Below are positions 35,527 through 44,072 of a DNA stretch of 64,000 nt, piece by piece. Location: assembly GCF_022879575.1 (NCBI RefSeq), contig NZ_CP084262.1, positions 124,001 through 188,000 on the forward strand, written 5' to 3'. The DNA comes from Caballeronia sp. SL2Y3 (GTDB lineage Bacteria > Pseudomonadota > Gammaproteobacteria > Burkholderiales > Burkholderiaceae). The translations under genes and the position numbers were made by a program. The notes under the pieces were generated by a model that saw nothing but the letters and a program-made list of their open reading frames with translations, had not been told where the DNA came from and searched no databases. Within the stretch, counting starts at the first letter, position 1, and each line of letters starts with the position of its first letter.

Positions 35527-37263
35527 ATGGCAAAGGGCAGCGACAAAGACAAAGTCTTGAACAAGCACGGCGATGAACAAGGAAATGGCCAGAGCATCGG
35601 CCGGCCCGCAGACGGCGAACTCGAAGGCAGCGCTTATTCACCCTTGGGCAATCCCGGACTCAAGCACTGGCAAGCAAGCCAGATCTCCCGGCCTGGACTG
35701 GATGACCGAAGCAACATCTTCTTCGCTGCCGTCGAAATGACGCGAATGCCGATGGTCGTAACCGACCCGAATCAACCGGACAACCCTGTCGTATTTGCCA
35801 ACCGCGCGTTTCTCGACTTGACCGAGTACACCGAGGAGCAGGTTCTCGGACATAACTGCCGATTCCTGCAGGGCGCGGAAACCGATGCGCGCGCTGTGGA
35901 TGAAATCCGTAATGCTCTACGTGAGCAGCGGGCGGTCGCAGTGGACGTGCTGAACTACAAGGCGAGCGGCAAGCCGTTCTGGAACGCGTTGTTTATCGGA
36001 CCCGTGTTCAATAAGGAGGGAAAGCTACTCTACTATTTCTCGTCTCAGATGGACATTACTCGCCGCCGGATCTCGGAGCAATCCTTCCTGCAGGCGCAGA
36101 AGATGGAGGCCATCGGGCAGTTGACCGCCGGGCTCGCGCATGACTTCAATAACCTTCTGCAGATCATCACGGGGAATCTGGAACTGGCTGCAGCGTCCCT
36201 CGACGACAGGCAGGCGACTCGCGAAGCAATCGGGCGCGCCATGTCGGCGGGAGAGAAAGCGGGCAAACTCACTCAGCAACTGCTCACCTTCGCCCGAAAG
36301 CAACGCCTGGAGCCCAAGCAACTCAGTCTGAATACGCTGGTGGTCGAATTCAGTGAGATGTTGGTCCGAACGCTCGGCGACAAGATCGACCTGCACCTCG
36401 ACCTGAAGCCCGGCTTGCCGGCGTGCACCATCGATGCAACGCACATGGAAATGGCATTGCTGAATGTGCTTATCAATGCTCGGGACGCCATGCCGAAAGG
36501 CGGAAGGGTCACCGTTGCCACCTCGGTCATCAATGATGCTGAGCGAATCGAGGCGCATAACCTGACACCCGGAATCTATGTCGTAATCTGCGTGATCGAT
36601 CACGGTGAAGGCATGACGCCGGATGTCTTGAGACGGGCCACCGAGCCCTTCTTCACGACCAAGGGGCCGGGCACTGGTCTCGGCCTCGCAATGGTTCATG
36701 GATTCGTACAACAGTCGCACGGCCGGCTCGAAATTGAGAGCACGCCCGGAGAGGGAACGACGATACGCATGATTTTCCCGGTCGTCAGTCAGGCTGAGAG
36801 CGATGTAAGCCAGAAAGGCGACAAGTCTCTCAACTGGAGCACCGAAGCGATTCTCGGCAAACATACGGTGCTGGTCGTGGACGACAACCGCGACGTTCGC
36901 GAACTCGCTTTTGGCCATCTAAAAAATCTCGGCTATCGCGTGCTGTCCGCGCAGAGCGGTGAGGAAGCATTGAAAGTCATCGAGCGATATGGCGATGTCG
37001 ACTTGCTTTTCACTGACATCATCATGCCGGGAGGAATGAATGGCTTGCAGCTCGTGGAGCAAGTCAGGGCACGACAACCGGATATCGCCGTATTGCTCGC
37101 GACGGGCTATATGGATCAACTCCCCGCCGCCAACGTGTCCGCCGCGTCCATCACAACGCTCACGAAGCCCTATCGGGTGAGCGATCTGGCCGAGCACGTG
37201 CGCGCTTCGCTCGAGAAGAAGGTCCCGTCTCAGGCAGCCGATGATTTCCGCCATGAAGGATGA
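35527..37263 (+). CDS. LOV-domain hybrid histidine kinase with receiver domain
   Basis: The 578-residue protein reads as a blue-light photoreceptor kinase. After a hydrophilic lead, a LOV domain occupies about residues 62-180; GHNCRFLQ carries the adduct-forming Cys111, Asn residues near 143 and 153 contact the flavin ring, and Gln174 in FSSQMDIT matches the flavin-flipping Gln. The HisKA domain has His205 in GLAHDFNN, the ATPase domain has N-box Asn317 and GPGTGLGLAM, and the C-terminal receiver has Asp497 in FTDIIMPGG and Lys547. It has no membrane segment. The output partner is not obvious because the adjacent receiver gene is decayed. Confidence 0.93.
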   Translation: MAKGSDKDKVLNKHGDEQGNGQSIGRPADGELEGSAYSPLGNPGLKHWQASQISRPGLDDRSNIFFAAVEMTRMPMVVTDPNQPDNPVVFANRAFLDLTEYTEEQVLGHNCRFLQGAETDARAVDEIRNALREQRAVAVDVLNYKASGKPFWNALFIGPVFNKEGKLLYYFSSQMDITRRRISEQSFLQAQKMEAIGQLTAGLAHDFNNLLQIITGNLELAAASLDDRQATREAIGRAMSAGEKAGKLTQQLLTFARKQRLEPKQLSLNTLVVEFSEMLVRTLGDKIDLHLDLKPGLPACTIDATHMEMALLNVLINARDAMPKGGRVTVATSVINDAERIEAHNLTPGIYVVICVIDHGEGMTPDVLRRATEPFFTTKGPGTGLGLAMVHGFVQQSHGRLEIESTPGEGTTIRMIFPVVSQAESDVSQKGDKSLNWSTEAILGKHTVLVVDDNRDVRELAFGHLKNLGYRVLSAQSGEEALKVIERYGDVDLLFTDIIMPGGMNGLQLVEQVRARQPDIAVLLATGYMDQLPAANVSAASITTLTKPYRVSDLAEHVRASLEKKVPSQAADDFRHEG

Positions 37264-37583
37264 GAACCGAACAAGGCACGTACTGATTGTCGATGGATGC
37301 AAACGCTGCGCTCGCCATCAGTCAGAGCGAACCGATCGATGCGCTGGTCACTGGCTTTCGCATGCCCGGAACGAACGGAAAAGCGCTCATCGAGCGTCTC
37401 AGGCAAACGGCGCGGCATCTGCCAGCGATCATCGCGTCCGGTTTCATTAGCGAGATTGGCGAGCGTCCGGCCGGCGTGCGCGTGATAGGCAAGCCCGTCG
37501 AGCCGGCATGTCTCGTCGAGTGCGTCAGAGAAATGCTCGCTGACGCCGACACCGTGCAATGGTTGAAACGCCCGAAAGATTGA
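37253..37583 (+). pseudogene. Decayed single-domain receiver next to the LOV kinase
   Basis: The first codons, from an ATG at 37253 inside the kinase gene end, read MKDENRTRHVLIVDG, the start of a receiver domain. The frame then changes, and the rest continues from 37287 as DANAALAISQSEPIDALVTG followed by FRMPGTNGKALIERL. About 25 residues of helix 1 and strand 2 appear to be missing at the junction, and the phosphoacceptor Asp expected before FRMPG is Gly. A conserved KP remains (VIGKPVEP). It is probably a dead response regulator that was co-transcribed with the kinase. Confidence 0.75.
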
Positions 37584-37637
37584 TGGTGAGAAAAATCTAA
37601 GCGTGGCAGCGTGAACTCAGGAATCGTTTATACGAAG

Positions 37638-38978
37638 TCAACGCAATATCTTCGATAGCATCATGACATAAGCCGCCGTCACCGCCAGTTGGAGCAGCGT
37701 AACCGGCAAACCATAGCGCAGAAATCGGGCGAACGTGACCGGACGTCCTTCGTTCGCGCAGACGCCCGCTGCGACGATATTCGCAGCCGACCCGATCAGC
37801 GTCGCGTTGCCTCCGAGCGTCGCCCCATACATCATGCCGACGAACACGGGTATCACTGTTTGAGGCCACTGTGTGAATTGATCCGCCATCGCCGCTTCGG
37901 GGACGAATTCGGCAGTCACGAGATAAGCCTTCAACATCACGATGGAAGCTGCGGCAACCGGCACGTTGGCCAATAAGGACGAGAGCAGGCCGATGCCGCA
38001 AATCATCGCGAGCGTAACGAGCGTCAGATTGGTCCCGAACCATTCATGGAGCTTCAGCGCCATCACCTGAAGCGAGCCCGTTTTGACCATAGCCTGCACG
38101 AGACAAAAGATGCACGCGAGAAACACGAGCGTTTTCCAGTCGACGTCACGCAGCACGCGATCGGTCGGTTCGATCTTGAACGCAAAGGCCACGAGAAGCG
38201 CAAGCGCGCTCGCGATCACCGCGACGGCTGGCGGAACGATGCGCGTCGGCAGTTCCTCGCCGAGGATGAAGAGCAGCATCATCAGCGCGAGCACCACAAG
38301 AGACAGCGCCGCATAAACCGGCCTTTCCAATCTTGCATGTCGGCCGCGCTTGGGCACGAGCCTGACGACGCCCCATATGTCGCGCATGATGAGCGGCAGC
38401 AACGGAACGACCGTGACGATGGACAGCAGGCCGCCGAGACTCGCGTACTTGAGGTACTCGCCGAACGTCATGCCGATGGAACTGCCGACGAGAAACGTGG
38501 CCGGGTCGCCGACGAGCGTCAGCAGTCCCGCCGCATTGCTGAGAATAGCGGTGAGAATGAGCGGCGAAGCAATGTCGACGTCCAATGCGCGGGCCACGCG
38601 AACAATGATCGGTGCGAGAAGGATCACTGTCGTCGCGTTCGGCAACAGCGCGCACAACGGCGCGACCACTACGATCAGCAGCAACAGGAAGCGCTTGCCG
38701 CTTCCCGCCGTCGCCCGCAGGTATATGTCGCCGATCACGTCGAAGAGCCCGGTGGTCGCCAAAATACGCGCCACGACCATGCCGCCGAAAAGCAAGCTGA
38801 TAGGGCCGGCTGAGGTTCGCGCGGTGTCGAGCAGGTCCTGTTCGTCGAGAATGCGCAACGCAATGAGCAGGCTGGCGCCAACGAGCGCAGCCACGGTCAT
38901 GTCGATGAGATTGAAAGCGATCACCAGTATGACCGTCGAGAAAACGCCCACTACGAGGTAGATCTGCCAGTCGCTCAC
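37638..38978 (-). CDS. Ion transporter superfamily membrane protein (ArsB/NhaD/P-protein-like)
   Basis: The 446-residue protein has about eleven or twelve membrane segments and two homologous halves. The motifs PNATTVILLAPIIV and LLANVPVAAASIVMLKAYL, and the LVGDPATFLVGSSIGMTF and LGGNATLIGSAANIVAAG loops, are typical of the IT superfamily, which includes ArsB, NhaD and the P protein. The transported ion or acid is unknown. The start is GTG at 38978 with an AGGGAAG site. It lies 18 bases downstream of a binding-protein gene on the same strand, an unusual pairing for a secondary transporter. Confidence 0.85.
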   Translation of the reverse strand: MSDWQIYLVVGVFSTVILVIAFNLIDMTVAALVGASLLIALRILDEQDLLDTARTSAGPISLLFGGMVVARILATTGLFDVIGDIYLRATAGSGKRFLLLLIVVVAPLCALLPNATTVILLAPIIVRVARALDVDIASPLILTAILSNAAGLLTLVGDPATFLVGSSIGMTFGEYLKYASLGGLLSIVTVVPLLPLIMRDIWGVVRLVPKRGRHARLERPVYAALSLVVLALMMLLFILGEELPTRIVPPAVAVIASALALLVAFAFKIEPTDRVLRDVDWKTLVFLACIFCLVQAMVKTGSLQVMALKLHEWFGTNLTLVTLAMICGIGLLSSLLANVPVAAASIVMLKAYLVTAEFVPEAAMADQFTQWPQTVIPVFVGMMYGATLGGNATLIGSAANIVAAGVCANEGRPVTFARFLRYGLPVTLLQLAVTAAYVMMLSKILR

Positions 38979-38996
38979 GATGCATTCTTCCCTGCG

Positions 38997-40031
38997 TCAT
39001 TGCATCGGCGGCGCGTACATCAGGCCGCCGCGCATCCATGATTCATTGAGTCCTCGTTTCATCTGCAAAGGGCTTGCGGTGCCGAGATTGCGATCGAACA
39101 TTTCTCCGTAATTTCCGACACTGCTCAACGCTCTCGCGGTCCAGCCAGGCTTGATGCCGAGCATATTGGTCACAGCTGTGTCGGGAACCAGCGCGCGCGC
39201 CACGCGTGGATCGCGCATTCGTTCCTCGTAATTGGCGCGGGTCACGCCGAGCTCTTCCGCAGCGATCAACGTGAACAGGACCCAACGCACGACGGTCAGC
39301 CACGCGATATCGTCGTCTCGCACGACGGGGCCGAGCGGCTCCCTCGATATGCGTTCGGGAAGAATGAAGACCGACGATGCCCCGCCCGGCGCGCGAGCTT
39401 GTAGCGCGCCGAGCAGCGACGCGTCCCCCGTGACGGCGCTGCATTGGCCGTCGAGGAACGCGCGCTCGAGCGCATCCACCGATGTGACGACGAGCGGCTT
39501 AAGTTCCAGCGCATTCGCGTGGGCATACGTGGAGAGATTGCCCTCGCTCGACGTGTCGCGCTGCACGCATACCGTCGCGCCATTGAGGGACGAGGCCGCG
39601 CGTATGGAACTCTTCGTCCACACCATGAACGCTTGAGCATCGTAGAAGAGAACGCCCGCGAACTGCACGCCGAGCGTCCCTTCGCGGAGCAAGGTCCAGG
39701 TCGTATTGCGCGCGAGCAGGTCGATGCGACGCGTCCGAAGTGCGGGAAAGCGTGCGGACGTCCTGAGAGGAACGAATGCGACCTTGTCAGAATCGCCAAG
39801 GACTGCGGCAGCGACGGCTCGGCAGAAGTCGGCATCCATTCCCGTCCATCGGCCGGACGCATTCGGAACCGAGAAGCCTGCTATGCCTTCGCTCACGCCG
39901 CATCGGAGAACGCCTCTCGCTTCGATCTGAGCAAGCGTCTCTGAACCGGCGGCCAGCGATGCGGCCGGCAACGCGAAGATGAGCACTCCTGCCAGGACCA
40001 CCGCGCGGATGCTCTCGGCAGCTTCTTTCAT
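38997..40031 (-). CDS. Orphan amino-acid ABC-type binding protein (AapJ/YhdW-like)
   Basis: The 344-residue periplasmic protein is a family 3 solute-binding protein close to the general L-amino-acid binding proteins. It has a signal peptide (about residues 1-28, ending SLAA), GVLRCGVSEGIAGFSVPN, the WTGMDADFCRAVAAA motif and the late GYGEMF-like VGNYGEMFDRN segment. There is no ABC permease or ATPase nearby; the next gene is a secondary ion transporter. The upstream in-frame ATG at 40085 was rejected in favour of 40031, where the signal peptide begins. Confidence 0.85.
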   Translation of the reverse strand: MKEAAESIRAVVLAGVLIFALPAASLAAGSETLAQIEARGVLRCGVSEGIAGFSVPNASGRWTGMDADFCRAVAAAVLGDSDKVAFVPLRTSARFPALRTRRIDLLARNTTWTLLREGTLGVQFAGVLFYDAQAFMVWTKSSIRAASSLNGATVCVQRDTSSEGNLSTYAHANALELKPLVVTSVDALERAFLDGQCSAVTGDASLLGALQARAPGGASSVFILPERISREPLGPVVRDDDIAWLTVVRWVLFTLIAAEELGVTRANYEERMRDPRVARALVPDTAVTNMLGIKPGWTARALSSVGNYGEMFDRNLGTASPLQMKRGLNESWMRGGLMYAPPMQ

Positions 40032-40399
40032 TCCATCCCCGGTTAGAGAACCGAATGCATGGCGAGTGCATTCGGCACGGCGCACGGAACAATGCGTCGC
40101 AGACTTGCTGTTAGGCGTGAATACGTTGTAGGCGAATCACTGCTCGTTTCAAGGCGCCTTTTCCCGACAGTGTGGCTTTCCTATCCGTCATCTGCGAGAG
40201 AGTTGTTGTAAGTGGATCAATAGTCTGCTTTGAGGAAGGGACTGACGCCTGTCGTATCGCGCCACTCAATGTCGTGGTCCTCGAATCGCACTGAAGCGGA
40301 GCGTGACCGCGCTTATCAAACGCCGCTGGACTGCTTCAAACAAACCGCCTTTAATGTTCCTGTATCGCTGCGTTGCCTGAATCAATCACAGGAGGTCAC
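40032..40399. other. Divergent intergenic region, about 370 bases
   Basis: The region separates the binding-protein/ion-transporter unit from the antiporter unit and should contain both promoters. I see no convincing operator dyad, coding frame or RNA gene. Only the GGAGG ribosome site at 40391-40395 of the antiporter gene is clear. Confidence 0.5.
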
Positions 40400-41989
40400 A
40401 TGGACGCAGTCAGAACGTTTCTCGAAAGCCAGTCGCTCTTCGCATTGTTTCTCACGATCGCATTGGGCTATCTCATCGGCGAGATCACGATCAAGGGCGT
40501 CGCGCTCGGCTCGGGGGCCGTGCTATTCGTCGGACTCGCCGTTGGCGCTTTTGCGCCGAAGTCGGCACCGCCAGCGTTGCTCGGCACGCTCGGCTTGCTG
40601 CTGTTCCTGTACGGCATCGGCATTCAGTACGGCGCGCAGTTCTTCAGAGGGCTGACTAGCCGTGAAGGCGCGAAGGCGAACGCCGCTGCTTGCCTCGGCG
40701 TCATCGCGGCGGGCCTCGTCTCATGCGCTTTCATTCGGTTCGGCATCACGCTCTCTGACGCGCTCGGGATGTTCGCGGGCAGCGGGACCAGCACGGCCAG
40801 CCTCCAGGTCGCCATTGCATCATTGAAGAGCAATGATGCCGCAGTGGGCTATAGCGTCGCCTATCCGTTCGGCGTGGCCGGTCCCATTCTGTTTCTCTAT
40901 GCGCTTAACGTGTTGCTGAAAGTGTCGATTCCGAAGCCGCCAGCGAAGGTACTCGAAACAGCGGAGATCGCACTCAAGAACCCAAGTTTCTTCGGCCTGC
41001 GACTATCGGAACTCCTCAGCCGCTTGCCGCTCGGCGTGTCCATTGCCGCAGTGCGGCGCGCGCATCGTAATCAGTTGCCCGCCGACGATTTCATCGTGCA
41101 GTCCGACGACGTGCTCCTCGTCACCGCCACGGACAAGCGCCTGCTCGACGAGGCCACGGCATTATGCGGCGAGTCGCAGCCGGGACGCATCGCGAGCGAT
41201 CGCGAAGACATCGACTATATGCGCGTGTTCGCATCGAACTCGGCGGTGGTCGGCATGCCGCTTGGCAAGCTGCGGTTTCCCGGCGGCGTGAACTGTTCGA
41301 TTGCGCATGTGCGCCGGGGCGACGCCGATTTACTCTCGACGCCCGATCTCATTCTCGAAGCAGGCGACCGCGTAGGCGTGCTCGTGAATCGCGCGCATCG
41401 CGCGACGATTCGTGCATTCTTCGGCGATTCCATCAAGGGCACGGCGGATCTCAGCTTCATCTGCCTCGGAATCGGCGCAGCGGCGGGATTGCTGCTGGGC
41501 GCCGTTCCGTTGCGGGTGCCCGGTCTCGGCAGCTTCAGCCTCGGTCTCGCTGCGCTGCTGCTGCTCGCGCTGTGCCTCGGAAAAGCGAGGCGCAACGGAC
41601 CGTTCGTGTGGGTCATGCCGCTATCGGCGAATCTCGTCTTGCGCAACCTCGGGCTCACGATTTTTCTTGCGCAGGTCGGCATTTCGTGCGGGCCGAAGTT
41701 CGTGGCGACTGTCGGCACAGCGGGGCCGTTGCTCCTTCTTTACGGCGTGATCACGTTGCTCGTGCTCGTGGGCGTTACGGCCGCGTCGTGCTTATGGCTA
41801 TTCAAGCTGCCCTTCGATACCTCGGCCGGCGTCGTGTGCGGCGCGACCGGCAATCCTGCCATTCTCGCGTTCGCCAATCGCATCGCGCCCACGGATCAGC
41901 CCGACGTCATGTACGCCATGATCTTTCCGTCGATGACCATCGTCAAAGTGCTGTTCGTGCAGATCGCAATCTCGCTGGCCAGCGGCTAG
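40400..41989 (+). CDS. AAE-family antiporter with TrkA-C domains (aspartate:alanine exchanger type)
   Basis: The 529-residue protein has two membrane halves, each with about five helices, around a cytoplasmic region with two TrkA-C (RCK_C) segments at about residues 195-345 (LPADDFIVQSDDVLLVTATD and LILEAGDRVGVLV). The repeated AGSGTSTASLQVA and GATGNPAILAFA loops are the half-signatures of the aspartate:alanine exchanger family, which also includes succinate and other carboxylate exchangers. GGAGG four bases before the ATG at 40400 fixes the start. A D-lactate dehydrogenase gene follows after 22 bases. Confidence 0.9.
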   Translation: MDAVRTFLESQSLFALFLTIALGYLIGEITIKGVALGSGAVLFVGLAVGAFAPKSAPPALLGTLGLLLFLYGIGIQYGAQFFRGLTSREGAKANAAACLGVIAAGLVSCAFIRFGITLSDALGMFAGSGTSTASLQVAIASLKSNDAAVGYSVAYPFGVAGPILFLYALNVLLKVSIPKPPAKVLETAEIALKNPSFFGLRLSELLSRLPLGVSIAAVRRAHRNQLPADDFIVQSDDVLLVTATDKRLLDEATALCGESQPGRIASDREDIDYMRVFASNSAVVGMPLGKLRFPGGVNCSIAHVRRGDADLLSTPDLILEAGDRVGVLVNRAHRATIRAFFGDSIKGTADLSFICLGIGAAAGLLLGAVPLRVPGLGSFSLGLAALLLLALCLGKARRNGPFVWVMPLSANLVLRNLGLTIFLAQVGISCGPKFVATVGTAGPLLLLYGVITLLVLVGVTAASCLWLFKLPFDTSAGVVCGATGNPAILAFANRIAPTDQPDVMYAMIFPSMTIVKVLFVQIAISLASG

Positions 41990-42011
41990 CTCTCGTATCG
42001 GAGATGAAATC

Positions 42012-43007
42012 ATGGACGTGGCGATATTCAGTTCGACGCGTTACGAGCGCGAGTTTCTGGATCAGGCGAACGAATCCGCGCATCACAGGCTCAAATACCT
42101 CGACGTCTCGCTGAATCGCGATACCGTCGGAGAGGCTGCGGGATTCGGCGCGGTGTGCATCTTCGTTAATGACAAAGCGGACGCCGCCGTTCTGGAGGCG
42201 CTGAAAAGCGGCGGCACTGGTTTGCTCGCGCTGCGCTGCACGGGCTTCAATAACGTCGACCTCGAAGCCGCCGCGCGCCTGGGGCTCAAGGTCGTCCGCG
42301 TCGTGACGTATTCGCCCAACTCAGTCGCCGAGCATGCCGTCGCGCTGTTGCTCGCGATCAATCGAAAGGTGCATCGCGCCTATAACCGTACACGCGATTC
42401 CAACTTCTCTCTCGACGGACTCATCGGCTTCGATCTGTGCGGGAAGACAGTGGCCGTCGTGGGCACCGGGAAGATAGGCTGCGTCTTTGCGAGAATCATG
42501 CTCGGCTTCGGCTGTAATGTGATCGGCTACGATCCGTATCCGTCGAAGGAATTCGAGGCGATGGGCCTGCGCTATGCACGGCCGGGCGAGATCGGCGAGA
42601 AAGCCGATGTCATCTCGCTGCACTGTCCGCTGACTCCCGCAACGCATCACATCGTCAATGCGGAGACGCTCAAGCGTGCGAAGCGTGGCGCGTTGCTCAT
42701 CAATACGAGCCGGGGCGCGCTGATCGACACCGAGGCCGTGATCGAAGCCCTGAAAAGCGGGCAACTGGGCGGGCTCGCAATCGACGTGTATGAGCAGGAG
42801 GCGGACTTGTTCTTCCGCGATCTGTCCAATGAAATCATTCCGGACGACATCATTCAGCGGCTCATTTCATTCCCCAACGTGATCGTGACCGGGCATCAGG
42901 CGTACTTGACGCGCGAGGCGCTGACGACTATCTGTGAGACCACGCTCGCGAGCATTACCGCGTTCGAGCATCACGAGCCGCTCGTGAATGAAGTCAAGGC
43001 GGGGTGA
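42012..43007 (+). CDS. ldhA: D-lactate dehydrogenase (2-hydroxyacid dehydrogenase family)
   Basis: The 331-residue NAD-dependent enzyme matches fermentative D-lactate dehydrogenases. It has the nucleotide-binding GTGKIG motif near residue 153, the catalytic Arg in NTSRGALIDT, an acidic residue in the VYEQEADLFF region typical of LdhA, and the catalytic His in VTGHQAYLT. It reduces pyruvate to D-lactate when respiration is limited. A GGAGA site precedes the ATG. Being co-transcribed with a carboxylate exchanger, it may form a pyruvate-reduction and acid-export pair. Confidence 0.9.
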   Translation: MDVAIFSSTRYEREFLDQANESAHHRLKYLDVSLNRDTVGEAAGFGAVCIFVNDKADAAVLEALKSGGTGLLALRCTGFNNVDLEAAARLGLKVVRVVTYSPNSVAEHAVALLLAINRKVHRAYNRTRDSNFSLDGLIGFDLCGKTVAVVGTGKIGCVFARIMLGFGCNVIGYDPYPSKEFEAMGLRYARPGEIGEKADVISLHCPLTPATHHIVNAETLKRAKRGALLINTSRGALIDTEAVIEALKSGQLGGLAIDVYEQEADLFFRDLSNEIIPDDIIQRLISFPNVIVTGHQAYLTREALTTICETTLASITAFEHHEPLVNEVKAG

Positions 43008-43013
43008 CTTCTC

Positions 43014-43705
43014 ATGTTGCCGGACACCATCGCCGATGCCGCGCTAGCCGAATCACGCGGCAACACACGAGCGCCCGTGCTGGATACGGTCGACCGCGTG
43101 TCCGAACTGTGCTTCGGGCTCTTCATGGCGCTGACGTTCGTCGGGACAGTGTCGGCAGCGACGAGCGGAGAAGATGCGGGCCGCAAGATGCTGTACACGG
43201 CCCTCGGCTGCAATCTCGCGTGGGGGCTCGCGGATGCCGTCATGTATCTGATGCGCACGCTCGTGAACCGGGGGCGGCGGCGCACGCTCGCGTTTGCGAT
43301 CAAGCGCGAACTCGGCCCGTAGAAGGCGTGCGAGAACTGCGCACAAGACTGCCCGCGTTCCTTGCTCCGTTTTTCTCGGACGCCGAACTGGAATCGATTC
43401 GCAGCCGCATCGCTCGATACGATGCGTTGCCGGAGCGCCCCGCGCTGGAGCGCGACGATTTTCTCGCCGCGCTCGGCATCTTCATCATCATCGTGCTGTC
43501 CACGTTCCCGGTCGCCGCTCCCTTCGTCGTCATCCGGCACGTTCCCACTGCCTTGCTCGTGTCACGCGCGCTGACGCTCGTGATGCTGTTCGGATGCGGC
43601 GTTGCTTTGGGCTCCTATGCGGGATGGGGCGCGCTGAAAGCGGGGTTCGCGATGGTGACGTTGGGCGTGCTTCTGACGATGGCGATCATCGCGTTGGGCG
43701 GGTAA
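43014..43705 (+). pseudogene. VIT/CCC1-like membrane protein, split by a frameshift
   Basis: The first 102 codons (43014-43322) have two membrane segments and end with IKRELGP and a stop. The next frame continues as VEGVRELRTRLPAF and adds about three more membrane segments to a stop at 43705. Restoring one G in the run around 43318 would give RELGPVEGVREL in one frame and a protein of about 230 residues. The overall layout resembles small VIT/CCC1-like proteins, a weak family call. It starts 6 bases after ldhA. It is either a real one-base deletion or an assembly error. Confidence 0.7.
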
Positions 43706-44072
43706 GTCAGATCGACCGGTCAGGACGTCCATGCCGTCGAATGACCGTGCCCGAGTTCTTGAATTCGCCAAAGGGTTCGCATATCTTTCAATTAACATCT
43801 ATTGCTCATGGCCGCGCCTTCTAGCGCGTTACGCCATAAGCGGCGAAAAGAACGAATGACGACGCTGCTTGGCTCGTGTATGTCCTTGCAGATCACCTCG
43901 TTTTTCAGAGTGCCCGACGCCACGCGATTCGACCCGGCGGTTGATGCAACAGCGTATGCGGTGGACCGCCGGCGATTCTCATACGTACAGCTTCTTGCAA
44001 ACATGCGTGAATGAGTTTGTCTCACTGTTTTGAATGATGGCGAGAGACGGCCACTTCGGTGGTAACGGAACA
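43706..44072. other. Intergenic region, about 370 bases
   Basis: A short open frame at 43853-44014 begins MTTLLGSCMSLQITSFF, but it lacks a good ribosome site and has no family resemblance, so it was not called. The region is less GC-rich than its surroundings and must contain the promoter of the DUF3300 cluster. No clear operator or terminator was seen. Confidence 0.45.

Noticed and set aside
43853..44014. Short plus-strand ORF beginning MTTLLGSCMS
   Set aside because: There is no good ribosome site and no homology that I recognise; the length is within chance for this composition.
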